This document shows, in pieces, positions 38,588-47,992 of a stretch of DNA of 64,000 nt. This DNA is from Oribacterium sp. C9 (GTDB lineage Bacteria > Bacillota > Clostridia > Lachnospirales > Lachnospiraceae), in NCBI RefSeq assembly GCF_002007235.1, contig NZ_MUHW01000017.1, positions 1-64,000 on the forward strand. The letters run 5' to 3'. A program made the translations under genes and the position numbers. The notes below the pieces were generated by a model. The model was not told where the DNA came from, did no database searches, and was given only the letters and a program-made list of their open reading frames with translations. Within the stretch, counting starts at the first letter, position 1; every line of letters starts with the position of its first letter.

Positions 38588-39118
38588 TTACAATGCGATA
38601 TCAAGCTCCACGATCTCTTCCTCGCTTGTCTTATCACATTCAAATTCAGCTTTATCGGAAACCAGATCTTCTATTATCTCATCAGCGGTTTCTGCGGAAA
38701 GCAGGCTTTGTACACGACCGTAATCTCCGAGTTTTCCCGCAAGCTCACTTAGGAGCAGCAAATGATTCTCTGCATAGGAATTATCTACACTGACACAGAA
38801 GAGAAAGATAAGATTTGTCTCCTGCCATCCGCTGTCGCTTATATCCGATTCCCATGCAATGGGATTCACTGTGCGCCCGATGGCTATACCTATCTTCTTT
38901 ACTGTCTCTGATTTACCGTGAGGTATGGAAAGACCTTCCCCCATTCCTGTGGGACCCTCCGCTTCCCGCAGGAATATATCATCTACGAACTGTTTCACAT
39001 CTCCTATATATCCCTGTTCCAAAAGATGGATACTCAGATTCTCCAGCACTTCTCTCTTTGTATTTCCCTTAACCCTGAGATCGATGATCTCCGGATTCAA
39101 TATTTCCCTAAGATCCAT
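38588..39118 (-). CDS. PTS fructose/mannitol-family EIIA component
   Basis: A 176-residue EIIA-2 domain protein with the phospho-His motif LSIPHGKS (His67) and the GVQ-like ends of the family. The start at 39118 (MDLREIL) follows GGGGGTGG and matches family length better than 39145. It heads the EIIA-EIIB-EIIC-aldolase operon, with the regulator gene upstream on the same strand. Confidence 0.94.
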   Translation of the reverse strand: MDLREILNPEIIDLRVKGNTKREVLENLSIHLLEQGYIGDVKQFVDDIFLREAEGPTGMGEGLSIPHGKSETVKKIGIAIGRTVNPIAWESDISDSGWQETNLIFLFCVSVDNSYAENHLLLLSELAGKLGDYGRVQSLLSAETADEIIEDLVSDKAEFECDKTSEEEIVELDIAL

Positions 39119-39517
39119 CACATCCACCCCCTTTTTTTGATTCACATGACTTACTATTTACCGATACTCACATCATTTTATAGTCAATATCCTGTCTTCT
39201 CCGTCATGTCTTTTAAACTGATTCCCGGCCTATCTGTTTCCAAATTAAAACATCTCTTTCTTTATTTAAATTTTAACATTTGGAGATTGGTGAAAAATAA
39301 TTTTCTTTTTCCGTATTAGGAAAATGGTTTTGTTTATTTTGCAGGGCTTTCGTAATGGGGAGTAGCATCAGCTTTTTAACAACATCAAAAAAGCCGTGAA
39401 TGATGATATTCCGCCCTTTGCCGCAGCACCTGTCATCAATTCACGACCTCTTCTAATTAATTTTTTTCTGAAATTAAATAAGCTTTTTTAGCGCGTATGC
39501 CCGGCTTCGCATCCCCC
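39119..39517. other. Intergenic region upstream of the PTS operon
   Basis: 399 bases, very AT-rich near 39240-39330. It holds the regulator's terminator (39387-39447). The PTS promoter must lie here; I see no clear antiterminator hairpin pair of the BglG RNA-binding type, in keeping with the regulator being a DNA-binding PRD activator. Confidence 0.5.
39387..39447 (-). terminator. Terminator after the PTS regulator
   Basis: On the minus strand a stem of about 13 bases (39433-39447 with 39393-39406, one bulge), with a loop of about 26 bases, is followed by six T. Confidence 0.65.
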
Positions 39518-41476
39518 TCACTGTACCAGATAACAGTACAGCTCCACCGGATCACAGCAATCCCTCATTTTATCTATAGCCTCACGTGAGTCAGTCAGAC
39601 TTATAAACTGCCTGTAAAATGCCTGCCATTTGCTGACCTCCGCCTCTGACTTCATCAGTATGTTAAGGAGAAACACAACATCCACCTTTTCATCGCCCCA
39701 GTCTATGGGCTCATCCAGGATCGCAACCACTATCTTCGATTCATTGGTAAAACTCATGTCCCCATGAGGAATGGCCACATCCCCTCCGATGGCAGTATTG
39801 GCCGCCCGTTCTCTTTTGATTACAGAGGCATAATACTCATGAGACACATATCCCTTATTTTCCAAAAGACTGCACATATCATAAAGAAGCTCATCCTTAT
39901 TTTCATAATGTACATCTGTCATCATGAGATCAGGCTCGAACAGTCTGTGACAGACCGAACTGAAATGTGGTTTCTGCCAATGTCTCTTTGCCCTAATCTC
40001 CATAAGCTTTTCATGTATCTTTTCCCGATTCTTCTCATGGAAAGGATCCTTCAGCACCAGAATCCTCTCGTCTTTACTCTCCAATGGAACCAGCGAAATG
40101 ACCAGCTCCGCAGAAGGATATTTACTTCTCAAAAACTGATGCACTGTAACATCCTCTATCTTGCCGATATCCATGGATGTATGAACTATCCTGTCGTGTA
40201 TAAGTCTGGTAACAGAGCTGTTCTGATCTGTCACAAGCACAGCTTCTGCAGGTCTCCGACTGCAATCGATGGCAGTCTGAATGTAGAGTGCTATGTAGCT
40301 CAGTTCATCATCACCTATGGAAAGAGAGAAGTATTCTTCGAACAATGTTGACACAAGCCATGAAACCTTAAGGGTAGTGATAAAATTCTCTCTTATATAG
40401 GAATTGACCGTAGTGTCTACAGTCTGACCGTACTTAAGACGGAAAATCAGCGCCCTTATGTGATTGAGAAGCCCTTCATAAAGTCTTTCATCCTGAGAAA
40501 GATCTGTGTTCAGAACATCCGACACGACTGTTATGGTCCTGTTTACGAAATCCCGCAGTTTCTGGTCATATTCCCTCACCATATTTATGGGGTCTGCATT
40601 GGCAGAAGAAATGACCTTTGAACACAGGATCTGAATCGTCAGATATCTTATCTCCTCAGCTCGTGAAGTAAGTCCGAGATGGTCATTGACCTGACGAAAA
40701 ACCTTTTCGGCAAAATTATACTCATTGTAACGATTGACTTCCTCTTCGGAAAATGTCAGTTTGAGTTCATGCTTTTTACGGACATTTTCGAATGTCGCGA
40801 TACATAGGTAGGTCAGGATCTCAGCGAAGCTTGATTCCGTAAGGAGAAGGTTCCATTCATTCTCCACCCATATAAGGGCTTCACGTATAAGTCCAATGTT
40901 TATCTCCGGAAAAAAGAATCTGAGTTCTCTATCTATATCAGACGGCTCACATAGCTTACAGATATACTCTTTGAGCGCCTGTCTGTAATCAAGCTCTGTA
41001 CATCTTATCTCCAGTCCCCTGTTTCGGACTGAATTAAGTTCTATGTTGAATCCACTGAGCCACTTTCTGCACGCCTTTATCTCTCTCGCCACTGTTGGCG
41101 GACTCATATAAAGCTCATCCGAAATCTGATTTATAGTGATGATATCTCTGTGTATTGACCTAAGGACAAGTCTTAATGTTTCAAGCATCCGCTCATTGCT
41201 GCAATCGTCGGAATCGTCCTTTTTCATATAAATAAGGTCAAATGCCTTTCCTCTCTGTTCCTGATTTCCGCTTAATACTATTCCGATCTTTGGTCTCGCC
41301 ACGAGCACCCCTGCATCGTTATCTCTAAGAATATCGTTTGCATATGCAATTCGTTTCCTTATTGTCTTTTCGGAAACTCCTACATTTTCCGCTATCATAG
41401 AAGCCGTTGCAGATCCATGATTCAGTACCAGACCTATGATCTGTAATGCATCCTTCCTTTCCTTAAATTCTTTCAT
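39518..41476 (-). CDS. PRD-containing transcriptional activator (MtlR/LicR-like)
   Basis: A 652-residue modular regulator. It has N-terminal helix-turn-helix domains (about 10-120), two PTS regulation domains with conserved His (about 185-400), a degenerate EIIB-like part without the usual Cys (about 405-490), and a C-terminal EIIA domain with IPHGDMS. PTS components phosphorylate such proteins and switch them according to sugar supply. It lies upstream of the EIIA/B/C genes on the same strand and is almost certainly their activator. Confidence 0.93.
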   Translation of the reverse strand: MKEFKERKDALQIIGLVLNHGSATASMIAENVGVSEKTIRKRIAYANDILRDNDAGVLVARPKIGIVLSGNQEQRGKAFDLIYMKKDDSDDCSNERMLETLRLVLRSIHRDIITINQISDELYMSPPTVAREIKACRKWLSGFNIELNSVRNRGLEIRCTELDYRQALKEYICKLCEPSDIDRELRFFFPEINIGLIREALIWVENEWNLLLTESSFAEILTYLCIATFENVRKKHELKLTFSEEEVNRYNEYNFAEKVFRQVNDHLGLTSRAEEIRYLTIQILCSKVISSANADPINMVREYDQKLRDFVNRTITVVSDVLNTDLSQDERLYEGLLNHIRALIFRLKYGQTVDTTVNSYIRENFITTLKVSWLVSTLFEEYFSLSIGDDELSYIALYIQTAIDCSRRPAEAVLVTDQNSSVTRLIHDRIVHTSMDIGKIEDVTVHQFLRSKYPSAELVISLVPLESKDERILVLKDPFHEKNREKIHEKLMEIRAKRHWQKPHFSSVCHRLFEPDLMMTDVHYENKDELLYDMCSLLENKGYVSHEYYASVIKRERAANTAIGGDVAIPHGDMSFTNESKIVVAILDEPIDWGDEKVDVVFLLNILMKSEAEVSKWQAFYRQFISLTDSREAIDKMRDCCDPVELYCYLVQ

Positions 41477-41661
41477 CCCCTTACCTCAATTATACGAAAC
41501 CGTCTTTCGTAAATTATCTCTCACACCATGTACTGAATAGAATATATTCAGTCCCTTCACCAAAGTATTTATCTTGTTCTTTGGTGCAATCGCACAAACA
41601 GCACGCTTCGCATCTGATATATTTGTATATAATATACAACTCGCTCGCAGCTTATGTAAAT

Positions 41662-41695
41662 AAAAAAAGAGGAATGTGGGAAAACCACATTCCTC
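41662..41695 (-). terminator. Terminator after the flavin reductase gene
   Basis: Perfect 11-base arms (41669-41679/41685-41695), 5-base loop, seven T on the minus strand, 21 bases after the stop. Confidence 0.93.
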
Positions 41696-41715
41696 AAAAA
41701 ACTATATGTTATTTT

Positions 41716-43731
41716 TTATCCAACGTACTTTACAGCGCTGTCGCCTGCGATCTGACCGAATACGATGATATCTGTTACTGCTGTACCACCAAGACGGTTT
41801 CCGCCGTGTACGCCTCCGGTAACCTCACCGGCTGCGAAAAGACCAGGAATTACATTGCCATCTGTGTTGATAACTTCTGTAGCTGTATTGATCTTAAGTC
41901 CGCCCATTGTGTGGTGGATACCAGGTGATACAAGGATAGCATAGTAAGGTGCCTTATCAAGGCTGTTCTCGTTAGAGAATGATGTACGTCCGAACTCAGG
42001 ATCTGCCTTATCAGCCCAGATCTTTGCCCAGCCTTCCATTGTCTCCTTGAATGCATCCTCAGGAATGCCTATAGCCTTTGCAAGCTCTTCGTATGTCTCA
42101 CCCTTTACGCCGTAACCAGCATCAAGATATCCCTGATATACAGCTGATCCATCGATCATTGTCTGATCAAGGATGAGGTATGCAACACCGTCTGTCTGCT
42201 CGATCTCAGCTGCAGAAACCTTATCTCTTGTAGAAACTTCGTCGTAGAATCTCTTTCCTTCCTTGTTTACAAGGATAGCACCATCACCACGAACACCCTC
42301 TGTGATAAGATGAGCATTTCCGTCCGGATCAGTATGAACTGTAGGATGGATCTGAATCTGATCAAGATCTACTACATCAGCCTTTACATCATCAGCTGTT
42401 GCCATCTCGATACCCTGTCCCTTGGCACCGTCAGCATTTGTTGAAACAAATCCCTTGAGGTCAGGTCTGTACTTTACAACCATATCCTGGTTTCCGCCGA
42501 AACCACCTGTTGCAAGGATAACTGCCTTGGCATTGACAGTAACTGTATTTCCTGTCTCACCCTCTGCAACTACACCAACTGCCTTACCATCTTCCATAAG
42601 GATCTTGTTAGCTGTTGTATTGTAGTAAACTTCGATTCCATCTCTGTCCTCTACGTTCTTTGTAAGTACAGGAACAATGTAAGCACCTACTGCCTTTGTC
42701 TTGCCCTTATCGTCTACAGGACGATGAATACGCTTAACTGAAGCACCGCCGGCTGCACCAACTGATGGAAGATCTGCGCCGTGCTCCTTGAGCCATGTGA
42801 TAGCACCTGCTGAACCGTTTGTAAGTGTTGAAACAAGTTCAGGATCATTGATTCCGTGACCACCAATGATAGTATCAAGAGCCATAAGCTCTGCTGAATC
42901 AAAGTATCCATCAGGTGAAGCCTTGTAAGCATCCCACTGCTGCTGTACTGTTGCAGCAAGCTTTGTGATGGTCTCGTTATCGGCCCACTTCTCCTTAGCT
43001 GTCTTCAGTGTCTTCTCTACACCGTCAGCCTCTGTGAACTCATTTGACTTCTGCTCCTCAGTTCCGGCAGCATTAAGTCCACCTGTTGAACGAACAGTAT
43101 TTCCACCGCCCATAGGCTGTGACTCAAGGATAACTACTGACTTGCCTGCATCAGCTGCTGTAATGGCTGCTGTCATACCGGCACCACCCATACCTACAAC
43201 AACGATATCTGTATCGATAGACATATCCTCTGCCTGTGCTGCGGCTGCCTCAACTTCTACAGACTCGAGATCCTCAGGCTTAAGGCCTGCCTCAGCAAGA
43301 GCTGCTGTAGCTGCCTCTACGATAGCCTTTGATGTAATAGTTGCACCTGAAATCGCATCAACCTGAATTGTATTTCCTGCGATCATCTTTGCAGGGAACT
43401 CTTCGATAGCCTTGCTACCGATACCAGGTGTCTCTCCTGCACCTTCGATCTGAACATCTGCGATCTTTCCGGCATCAAGTGTAAGTGTAACCTTAACCGG
43501 GTTAGTAGCACCGCCCTGTCCTACTGCTTCTCCTGAGAATGTTCCTGAAACTCCACCCTCTGCCGGCTTTTCAGCAGCTGCTGTTGTCTCAGTTGCTGCA
43601 GCCTCTGTAGCTGCGGCTGTTGTTGTTGCTGGTGTGTTAGTATTTGATCCGCAACCTGCAAGTGCCGCTGCAGTCATAGTACCTACTAACACAACGGAAG
43701 TTACTTTTCTTCCAATGTTGGTCTTTTTCAT
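41716..43731 (-). CDS. Extracytosolic FMN/FAD reductase lipoprotein (fumarate/urocanate reductase-like)
   Basis: A 671-residue lipoprotein with lipobox LAGC (Cys27) and an Ala/Thr-rich linker. An FMN_bind domain (about 60-150) has DAISGATITS (125-134), the site at which ApbE attaches FMN to Thr. A flavocytochrome-c-type FAD domain follows (VVVGMGGAGMTAAITAADAG at about 178, and HTMGGLKI with GLFAAGEVTGGVHGGNRLGG near the end). It should reduce an external organic acceptor using electrons delivered through the covalent FMN. The exact acceptor (fumarate, urocanate, acrylate type) is unknown. A divergent RpiR regulator is adjacent. Confidence 0.93.
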   Translation of the reverse strand: MKKTNIGRKVTSVVLVGTMTAAALAGCGSNTNTPATTTAAATEAAATETTAAAEKPAEGGVSGTFSGEAVGQGGATNPVKVTLTLDAGKIADVQIEGAGETPGIGSKAIEEFPAKMIAGNTIQVDAISGATITSKAIVEAATAALAEAGLKPEDLESVEVEAAAAQAEDMSIDTDIVVVGMGGAGMTAAITAADAGKSVVILESQPMGGGNTVRSTGGLNAAGTEEQKSNEFTEADGVEKTLKTAKEKWADNETITKLAATVQQQWDAYKASPDGYFDSAELMALDTIIGGHGINDPELVSTLTNGSAGAITWLKEHGADLPSVGAAGGASVKRIHRPVDDKGKTKAVGAYIVPVLTKNVEDRDGIEVYYNTTANKILMEDGKAVGVVAEGETGNTVTVNAKAVILATGGFGGNQDMVVKYRPDLKGFVSTNADGAKGQGIEMATADDVKADVVDLDQIQIHPTVHTDPDGNAHLITEGVRGDGAILVNKEGKRFYDEVSTRDKVSAAEIEQTDGVAYLILDQTMIDGSAVYQGYLDAGYGVKGETYEELAKAIGIPEDAFKETMEGWAKIWADKADPEFGRTSFSNENSLDKAPYYAILVSPGIHHTMGGLKINTATEVINTDGNVIPGLFAAGEVTGGVHGGNRLGGTAVTDIIVFGQIAGDSAVKYVG

Positions 43732-43885
43732 ACTTTTTTTCCTCTCATCGACTATTGTTAGACAATTTTGTCAAACAATTATGATTGCATGTGAGAATAT
43801 TATCATCGAGATGTAGATATTGCAATGCTTTTTTGTTATATTATTCACGACTTTAGTGTTTATTAATAATTGCAGAGGTTTCATT

Positions 43886-44632
43886 ATGAATATTATAGAA
43901 ACTTTGGATCATTTTAAGAATTCATATACTACAAATGAGCGCAAATTGTATCATCTCATATCTGAAGATCCTGATTTGGTGCATAACTATACCATCACTC
44001 AGATCGCCAGTCTCGCCGGAGTATCCACCTCTGCCATGCTTCGTTTTTGTAAAAGGCTTGGATTTAACGGTTATAAAGAATTTAAATTTGAAGTAGAAAC
44101 ATGGCTTCGTTCAAAGAATCTGAACTCGGTTTCGGATGATCCTATTTCAAAAATTGCCAATGCTTATTCCGATGCAGTCCTTTCCATACCCGGTTCTTGT
44201 GATAACTCCCTGAAAAAGCTTGCTGATGATATCAACTCATCCGACAAGGTCTTCGCACTGGGACGTTACAGAAACAAAGTTGTATGTGAAAAGCTTGCCA
44301 TGAATATGACGAATCTGGGCATCACATGCATGACTGCATCAGATCTTCTTACTTATGAACATTATGAAAAAATTATAGATAAAAATTCTACTGTAATTGT
44401 CTTTAGTGTACTGCATGATATGAAATCATATCAGTCCATAATTACTGATATTTCACAGTTAACTGACAAATTCTGGCTTATTACAACTACCGCTAAAAAA
44501 ACAACGAATCTTGGTTTTTCACATGTCATTTCTTTATCACCAACGCAAAGTGGTATTATTTCACTTGATCAACAGGCTCTATTGATCATCCTTATCGAGA
44601 TGCTTACCTATATTTTGAGGCAGGAAAATTGA
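43886..44632 (+). CDS. MurR/RpiR-family regulator
   Basis: A 248-residue regulator with an N-terminal RpiR helix-turn-helix (YTITQIASLAGVSTSAMLRFCKRLGFNGYKEFKFEVE) and a C-terminal SIS sugar-phosphate domain (about 105-240). The start at 43886 has AGAGG upstream and matches the family start, giving the usual length. It is transcribed away from the reductase lipoprotein and may control it. Confidence 0.92.
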   Translation: MNIIETLDHFKNSYTTNERKLYHLISEDPDLVHNYTITQIASLAGVSTSAMLRFCKRLGFNGYKEFKFEVETWLRSKNLNSVSDDPISKIANAYSDAVLSIPGSCDNSLKKLADDINSSDKVFALGRYRNKVVCEKLAMNMTNLGITCMTASDLLTYEHYEKIIDKNSTVIVFSVLHDMKSYQSIITDISQLTDKFWLITTTAKKTTNLGFSHVISLSPTQSGIISLDQQALLIILIEMLTYILRQEN

Positions 44633-45273
44633 TTTTTTGTCTTTATTTATTCATATCTCAATTTCAATACACTACTCTTCCATTCAAAACAAAAAACAGG
44701 ATGTGAACTGAGTTCACATCCTGTCGAAGGGTATTTTATAATTCAAATCAGATCTTAGATAGAGCTTCACTCATCATTCACACATCTATATTTGAGTACT
44801 TTACGAATCAACCTTTACATTTAAACTATATTATATTCTTTCAGGAGATAATATTTACGGTAATTCCGAATATTGAAGGGGATACAAGGAAACCAATTAC
44901 TTAGTACAAACTCCCTGGCATGAAGAATGTACTAATTATATAGTTTATATGTACGAAAGCTTTCACTTTCAGCGAGTAGTATACTGGCAAATACTATTTG
45001 TTTCTTCTATATATATCTCAAATTGTGTGATGATGAGTATACAAGCAATATCACTCTATGACACAGCTACGCATCAGGAATCTTCTCCCGATAAAATTAT
45101 TCTCATAATTAACATCAGATGCCTGATTTGATCCACATCGATGTACGAGCTAATGTCACCGACTACGAACTTTCACGTAGTCCTCAATATATGTCAATTA
45201 CCTGTTTTCGATTTTAATTCTATAAGTAAGGAGTGAATGGCTTCTCCCATCTGAACAGGTAATTACAAGTCAA
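44633..45273. other. Gene-poor region left of the replication module
   Basis: 641 bases with hairpins: a minus-strand terminator-like palindrome (44690-44724), GACTACG/CGTAGTC (45161-45167/45176-45182), and 11-base arms 45196-45206/45254-45264. Short frames on either strand lack ribosome sites. It is probably the downstream part of the transcript that carries the 33-residue frame at 45274-45375. Confidence 0.45.
44690..44724 (-). terminator. Orphan minus-strand terminator with repeated palindrome
   Basis: Twelve-base arms (44696-44707/44713-44724) are followed on the minus strand by a T-run. The core ATGTGAACTGAGTTCACAT (44701-44719) recurs exactly at 46406-46424. Confidence 0.65.
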
Positions 45274-45375
45274 TTATTCAATAATGAATTTTCTGTAATC
45301 ATCATTCCATCTGTATTCATTTTCAAAACGCACACATCTGGTGAAATTATTTATAAATTCAATCAGTGCTCTCAT
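45274..45375 (-). CDS. Putative 33-residue small protein
   Basis: The ATG at 45375 is preceded by AAAGGAG at ideal spacing, and TTGACA with an 18-base spacer and TAGAGT lies about 80-110 bases upstream on the minus strand. The peptide begins MRALIEFINN and is rich in Arg, Asn and aromatic residues. I recognise no family. The combination of promoter, ribosome site and frame makes a real gene plausible, close to the origin and in the direction away from it. Confidence 0.45.
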   Translation of the reverse strand: MRALIEFINNFTRCVRFENEYRWNDDYRKFIIE

Positions 45376-45737
45376 TTATGACTCCTTTCATAAACAACTT
45401 TTTAAAAGTTTCAACGAGCTGATCACTTCCCTGTGACGGTGGTGAACTCTATCACGCATTGACCTCATGTGTCAATAACGTTTTTAAATTTGTACAATTT
45501 TTGATTTTTAAATTGTGCAAATCTTACAAAACGATAAAATATCCCTTTTTTTCTCTCGTATAATCTTTATTTAGTCGCATTTAATATTTACAATATAAAT
45601 AGTTATTACTTTTTTATGACATTTCTTTCTTTTTTTATACTTTTAATATTGTTTTAACTTTTAACTTATATGTGTATAATTTAACGTCGAATCAAATCTT
45701 AAATAATCAATCTGAAATCTAAATGGGGGAGGACAAT
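45376..45737. other. AT-rich intergenic region with inverted repeat
   Basis: 362 bases. It includes a minus-strand promoter within an ATTGAC/GTCAAT dyad (about 45458-45477), a 12-base inverted repeat with one mismatch (45489-45500/45510-45521) and a long T-rich stretch to 45700. It could contain an unwinding element, but no iterons are present. Confidence 0.45.
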
Positions 45738-45953
45738 ATGGACATTATTATCATGAATTTTATTCTTGTAACTGCAATCGTCATTCTTGGTTATTATATT
45801 CTTGATGCTGTTGTTTCACTTTTTATGTTCCGTTCCTCTTCTAATAAGAGGAACAGACGTAAAATTTCCAAAAACAGATCTTTTGATCTTATCAATGTTG
45901 AAAACAATGATATCAATAAACAGCGCACCATGAATCGTTGTGTTAATTCCTAG
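45738..45953 (+). CDS. Small single-helix membrane protein
   Basis: A 71-residue protein with one membrane helix (about residues 7-27) and a strongly basic tail (SSSNKRNRRKISKNRS). GGAGGA lies 6 bases before the ATG at 45738, better placed than the upstream ATG at 45723. A hairpin follows at 46008-46034. No family is recognised. It is positioned upstream of the partition genes. Confidence 0.6.
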   Translation: MDIIIMNFILVTAIVILGYYILDAVVSLFMFRSSSNKRNRRKISKNRSFDLINVENNDINKQRTMNRCVNS

Positions 45954-46007
45954 TATCTTATTTTTAATTCGAACCTCTGACTATAACTATTAGTCTTCTT
46001 TTTCCTT

Positions 46008-46037
46008 TAGCGTGGTAATCCAAATACCACGCTATTT
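46008..46037 (+). terminator. Hairpin after the small membrane-protein gene
   Basis: Perfect ten-base arms (46008-46017/46025-46034) followed by only three T; a weak intrinsic terminator. Confidence 0.55.
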
Positions 46038-46110
46038 ACAATGTCGATTCACCAGCATTTAAAATTGAACCCGGTTCAAATTCACTTTGTCTTAGCAGAT
46101 TCATCAATGA

Positions 46111-46240
46111 TGTTTCACGGAATCCTGAAAAATGTTTCACAGCCTAAGAAACCACATCATATAGTTGCTCATTTGCTCCCATAGCACTACATATTCCAAT
46201 TTTATTTTTTCATTTGTTTGCCATCAGGAATGTTTCACGC
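46111..46240. promoter_or_regulatory. Candidate ParB-binding cluster: TGTTTCAC half-sites
   Basis: Three direct copies of TGTTTCAC, the left half of the classic parS palindrome, occur in 130 bases about 900 bases before parA. None has the matching right half, so these are not canonical parS sites. Binding by the local ParB is inferred. Confidence 0.35.
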
Positions 46241-46402
46241 CTCCTGACCATGCTATTTTACGCAAAATTTTTATTTAATTTATGTATATTTTAGATTTAA
46301 CAAATGAAGTTATAAACTTGCTCCGTGACATGTTACACAGAAACCTGTCATATTACATCAGATCTTCGCAAGACAAACTAAATGGGCTGAGTATTCCGGA
46401 TG

Positions 46403-46428
46403 AAAATGTGAACTGAGTTCACATTTTT
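46403..46428 (+). repeat. Second copy of the 19-bp palindrome, terminator-like
   Basis: 46406-46424 is identical to 44701-44719. Flanking A and T extend the stem and a five-T run follows on the plus strand. Confidence 0.6.
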
Positions 46429-46706
46429 CAAATCAAACAGTTTGATGTTAGTTTATATCAATATTCAAACAGAAAAAATTCAATGAAATTAATAAAGAAT
46501 TTAAATGACATCAAATTTATTTAAAACGAAAACTTGATATAATTTATTAGATATCAATACAACAGATTAACTTTACTTAAGGATGGGTTGGCTAATTTAG
46601 AATGATTTTTAATATAGAAAAGATATTATAGATTTAGGAATTAAATAAAAGAAAAAATAAAAACAATAAAGTGATAACCATAAAAAAAATCAGGAGGATA
46701 AAAATA

Positions 46707-47024
46707 ATGGAGACATTGAAAAGAAATTTTACATCAGGAGATATCGTAAAGCATTTTAAAAGAGAAACTGTAGATCGAAACAGCTCAACATATCTGTATA
46801 AAATAATAGGCGTAGCAACTCATACAGAAACCAGAGAACCTATGATGGTATATCAGGCTTTATACGGAGACTGTCAGATATACGTACGTCCTTATGAAAT
46901 GTTCATGGAGAAGGTCGATACCAAAAAATATCCTGATATAAAGCAGTTATACCGATTTGAAAAAATAAAGTTATCAGAGAAAGAAAAAGAAAATATAAAC
47001 ATTACATACGGTATTGATCTGTAA
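46707..47024 (+). CDS. DUF1653 family protein
   Basis: A 105-residue protein. It shows the DUF1653 pattern: GDIVKHFKRE near the N terminus, YKIIGVATHTETREPMMVYQALYGD, and VRPYEMFMEKVD. The role of the family is unknown. AGGAGG at 46692-46697 sets the start at 46707, not the upstream ATG. It lies just before parA on the same strand, 105 bases away. Confidence 0.85.
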   Translation: METLKRNFTSGDIVKHFKRETVDRNSSTYLYKIIGVATHTETREPMMVYQALYGDCQIYVRPYEMFMEKVDTKKYPDIKQLYRFEKIKLSEKEKENINITYGIDL

Positions 47025-47129
47025 TTTGTACTAACTAATAAAATCAGTATAAAAATATTTCATTTACGCAAAAAATGATGTACAATAATTAATATCTATT
47101 GTTTTATCGAACATTTGTACGGAGGAATC

Positions 47130-47960
47130 ATGAGTATTTTATGCGCATTCAATAAAAAAGGTGGTGTTGGAAAAACAACAAGCTGCGTAGAACTTGCATG
47201 TATACCAACATTAGTAGGAAAAAGATCTTTGATAGTTGATATGGACTGTCAGGGTAATTCCAGTCAGGTATATAGAGCATTTGATGAAGAAAAGCCGGAT
47301 ATCACTGATCTCCTGTTTGGTGATACCTCTATTGATGATGTACTTGTGCATTCGGAATTTGGTGTAGATGTTCTTCCAAACAATAAGCATGTCAAAAGAC
47401 CTGATCAGTATTTTTACAGTAACGGATATCAGGAAAGAGATCTTTACAGATTAAAGGATGTTCTCGATAAACTAAAATCAAATTACGATACGATCATCAT
47501 AGATAACAACCCTGCAGCGGACAGTTTTTCAGATATGTCTCTGATCGCATCAGATTATGTACTCATACCTGTAGACTCAGCAAACTTTTCATACGATGGT
47601 ATCTCTGATGTAATTGAAGATTACTACAGAATACAATCCGACTATAACAGTGAATTACAGATCATAGGTGTATTACTTGCACATGTAAAAGCAAGAACTA
47701 CCCTCGTTAGACAGAAATATTCCGCATACGATTCCATGTTTCAGAATATAGCACTGAAATCAGTAATCAGAGATGATAACAATATCGCAGAGTCCTTATC
47801 CAGATATATGCCTATCTACTTCTACGATAAGAAGACCAATGCAGGAACAGACTATATCAATGTAGCTCAGCAGCTGTCACTCATAGATCTGGATGATTAT
47901 AAAAAACTGATACGTGAGTATTCCAATACTAAAACTCGCTTCGAAATGGAACAGAGATAA
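47130..47960 (+). CDS. parA: ParA/Soj-type partition ATPase
   Basis: A 276-residue deviant Walker ATPase that moves replicon copies apart with ParB. The Walker A motif is KKGGVGKTT (residues 9-17), the A' motif is VDMDCQGNSSQ, and the B-like strand is IIIDNNPAADS. There is no N-terminal helix-turn-helix, so it belongs to the short, Soj-like group and does not bind its own operator. The start at 47130 follows CGGAGGAA; family members begin with MSxxxAFxNKKGG. It is followed by parB after 32 bases. Confidence 0.95.
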   Translation: MSILCAFNKKGGVGKTTSCVELACIPTLVGKRSLIVDMDCQGNSSQVYRAFDEEKPDITDLLFGDTSIDDVLVHSEFGVDVLPNNKHVKRPDQYFYSNGYQERDLYRLKDVLDKLKSNYDTIIIDNNPAADSFSDMSLIASDYVLIPVDSANFSYDGISDVIEDYYRIQSDYNSELQIIGVLLAHVKARTTLVRQKYSAYDSMFQNIALKSVIRDDNNIAESLSRYMPIYFYDKKTNAGTDYINVAQQLSLIDLDDYKKLIREYSNTKTRFEMEQR

Positions 47961-47992
47961 ACATTATATAATTAAAACACAGGGAGATAAAA

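Larger units (their letters stand above)
45954..46706. other. Non-coding region upstream of the partition genes
   Basis: 753 bases without a gene. It holds a terminator-like hairpin, three TGTTTCAC half-sites (46111-46118, 46133-46140, 46231-46238), dyads at 46063-46077, 46431-46446 and 46533-46556, and the second copy of the 19-bp palindrome. This density of short dyads is unlike other gaps in the window and may be the centromere-like partition site. Confidence 0.5.

Noticed and set aside
44949-45131. 60-residue plus-strand frame
   Set aside because: There is no ribosome site, the composition resembles non-coding AT-rich DNA, and hairpins lie around it.
46111-46240. Canonical parS
   Set aside because: Only TGTTTCAC half-sites occur; the complementary half is absent, so it is kept as a tentative ParB cluster only.
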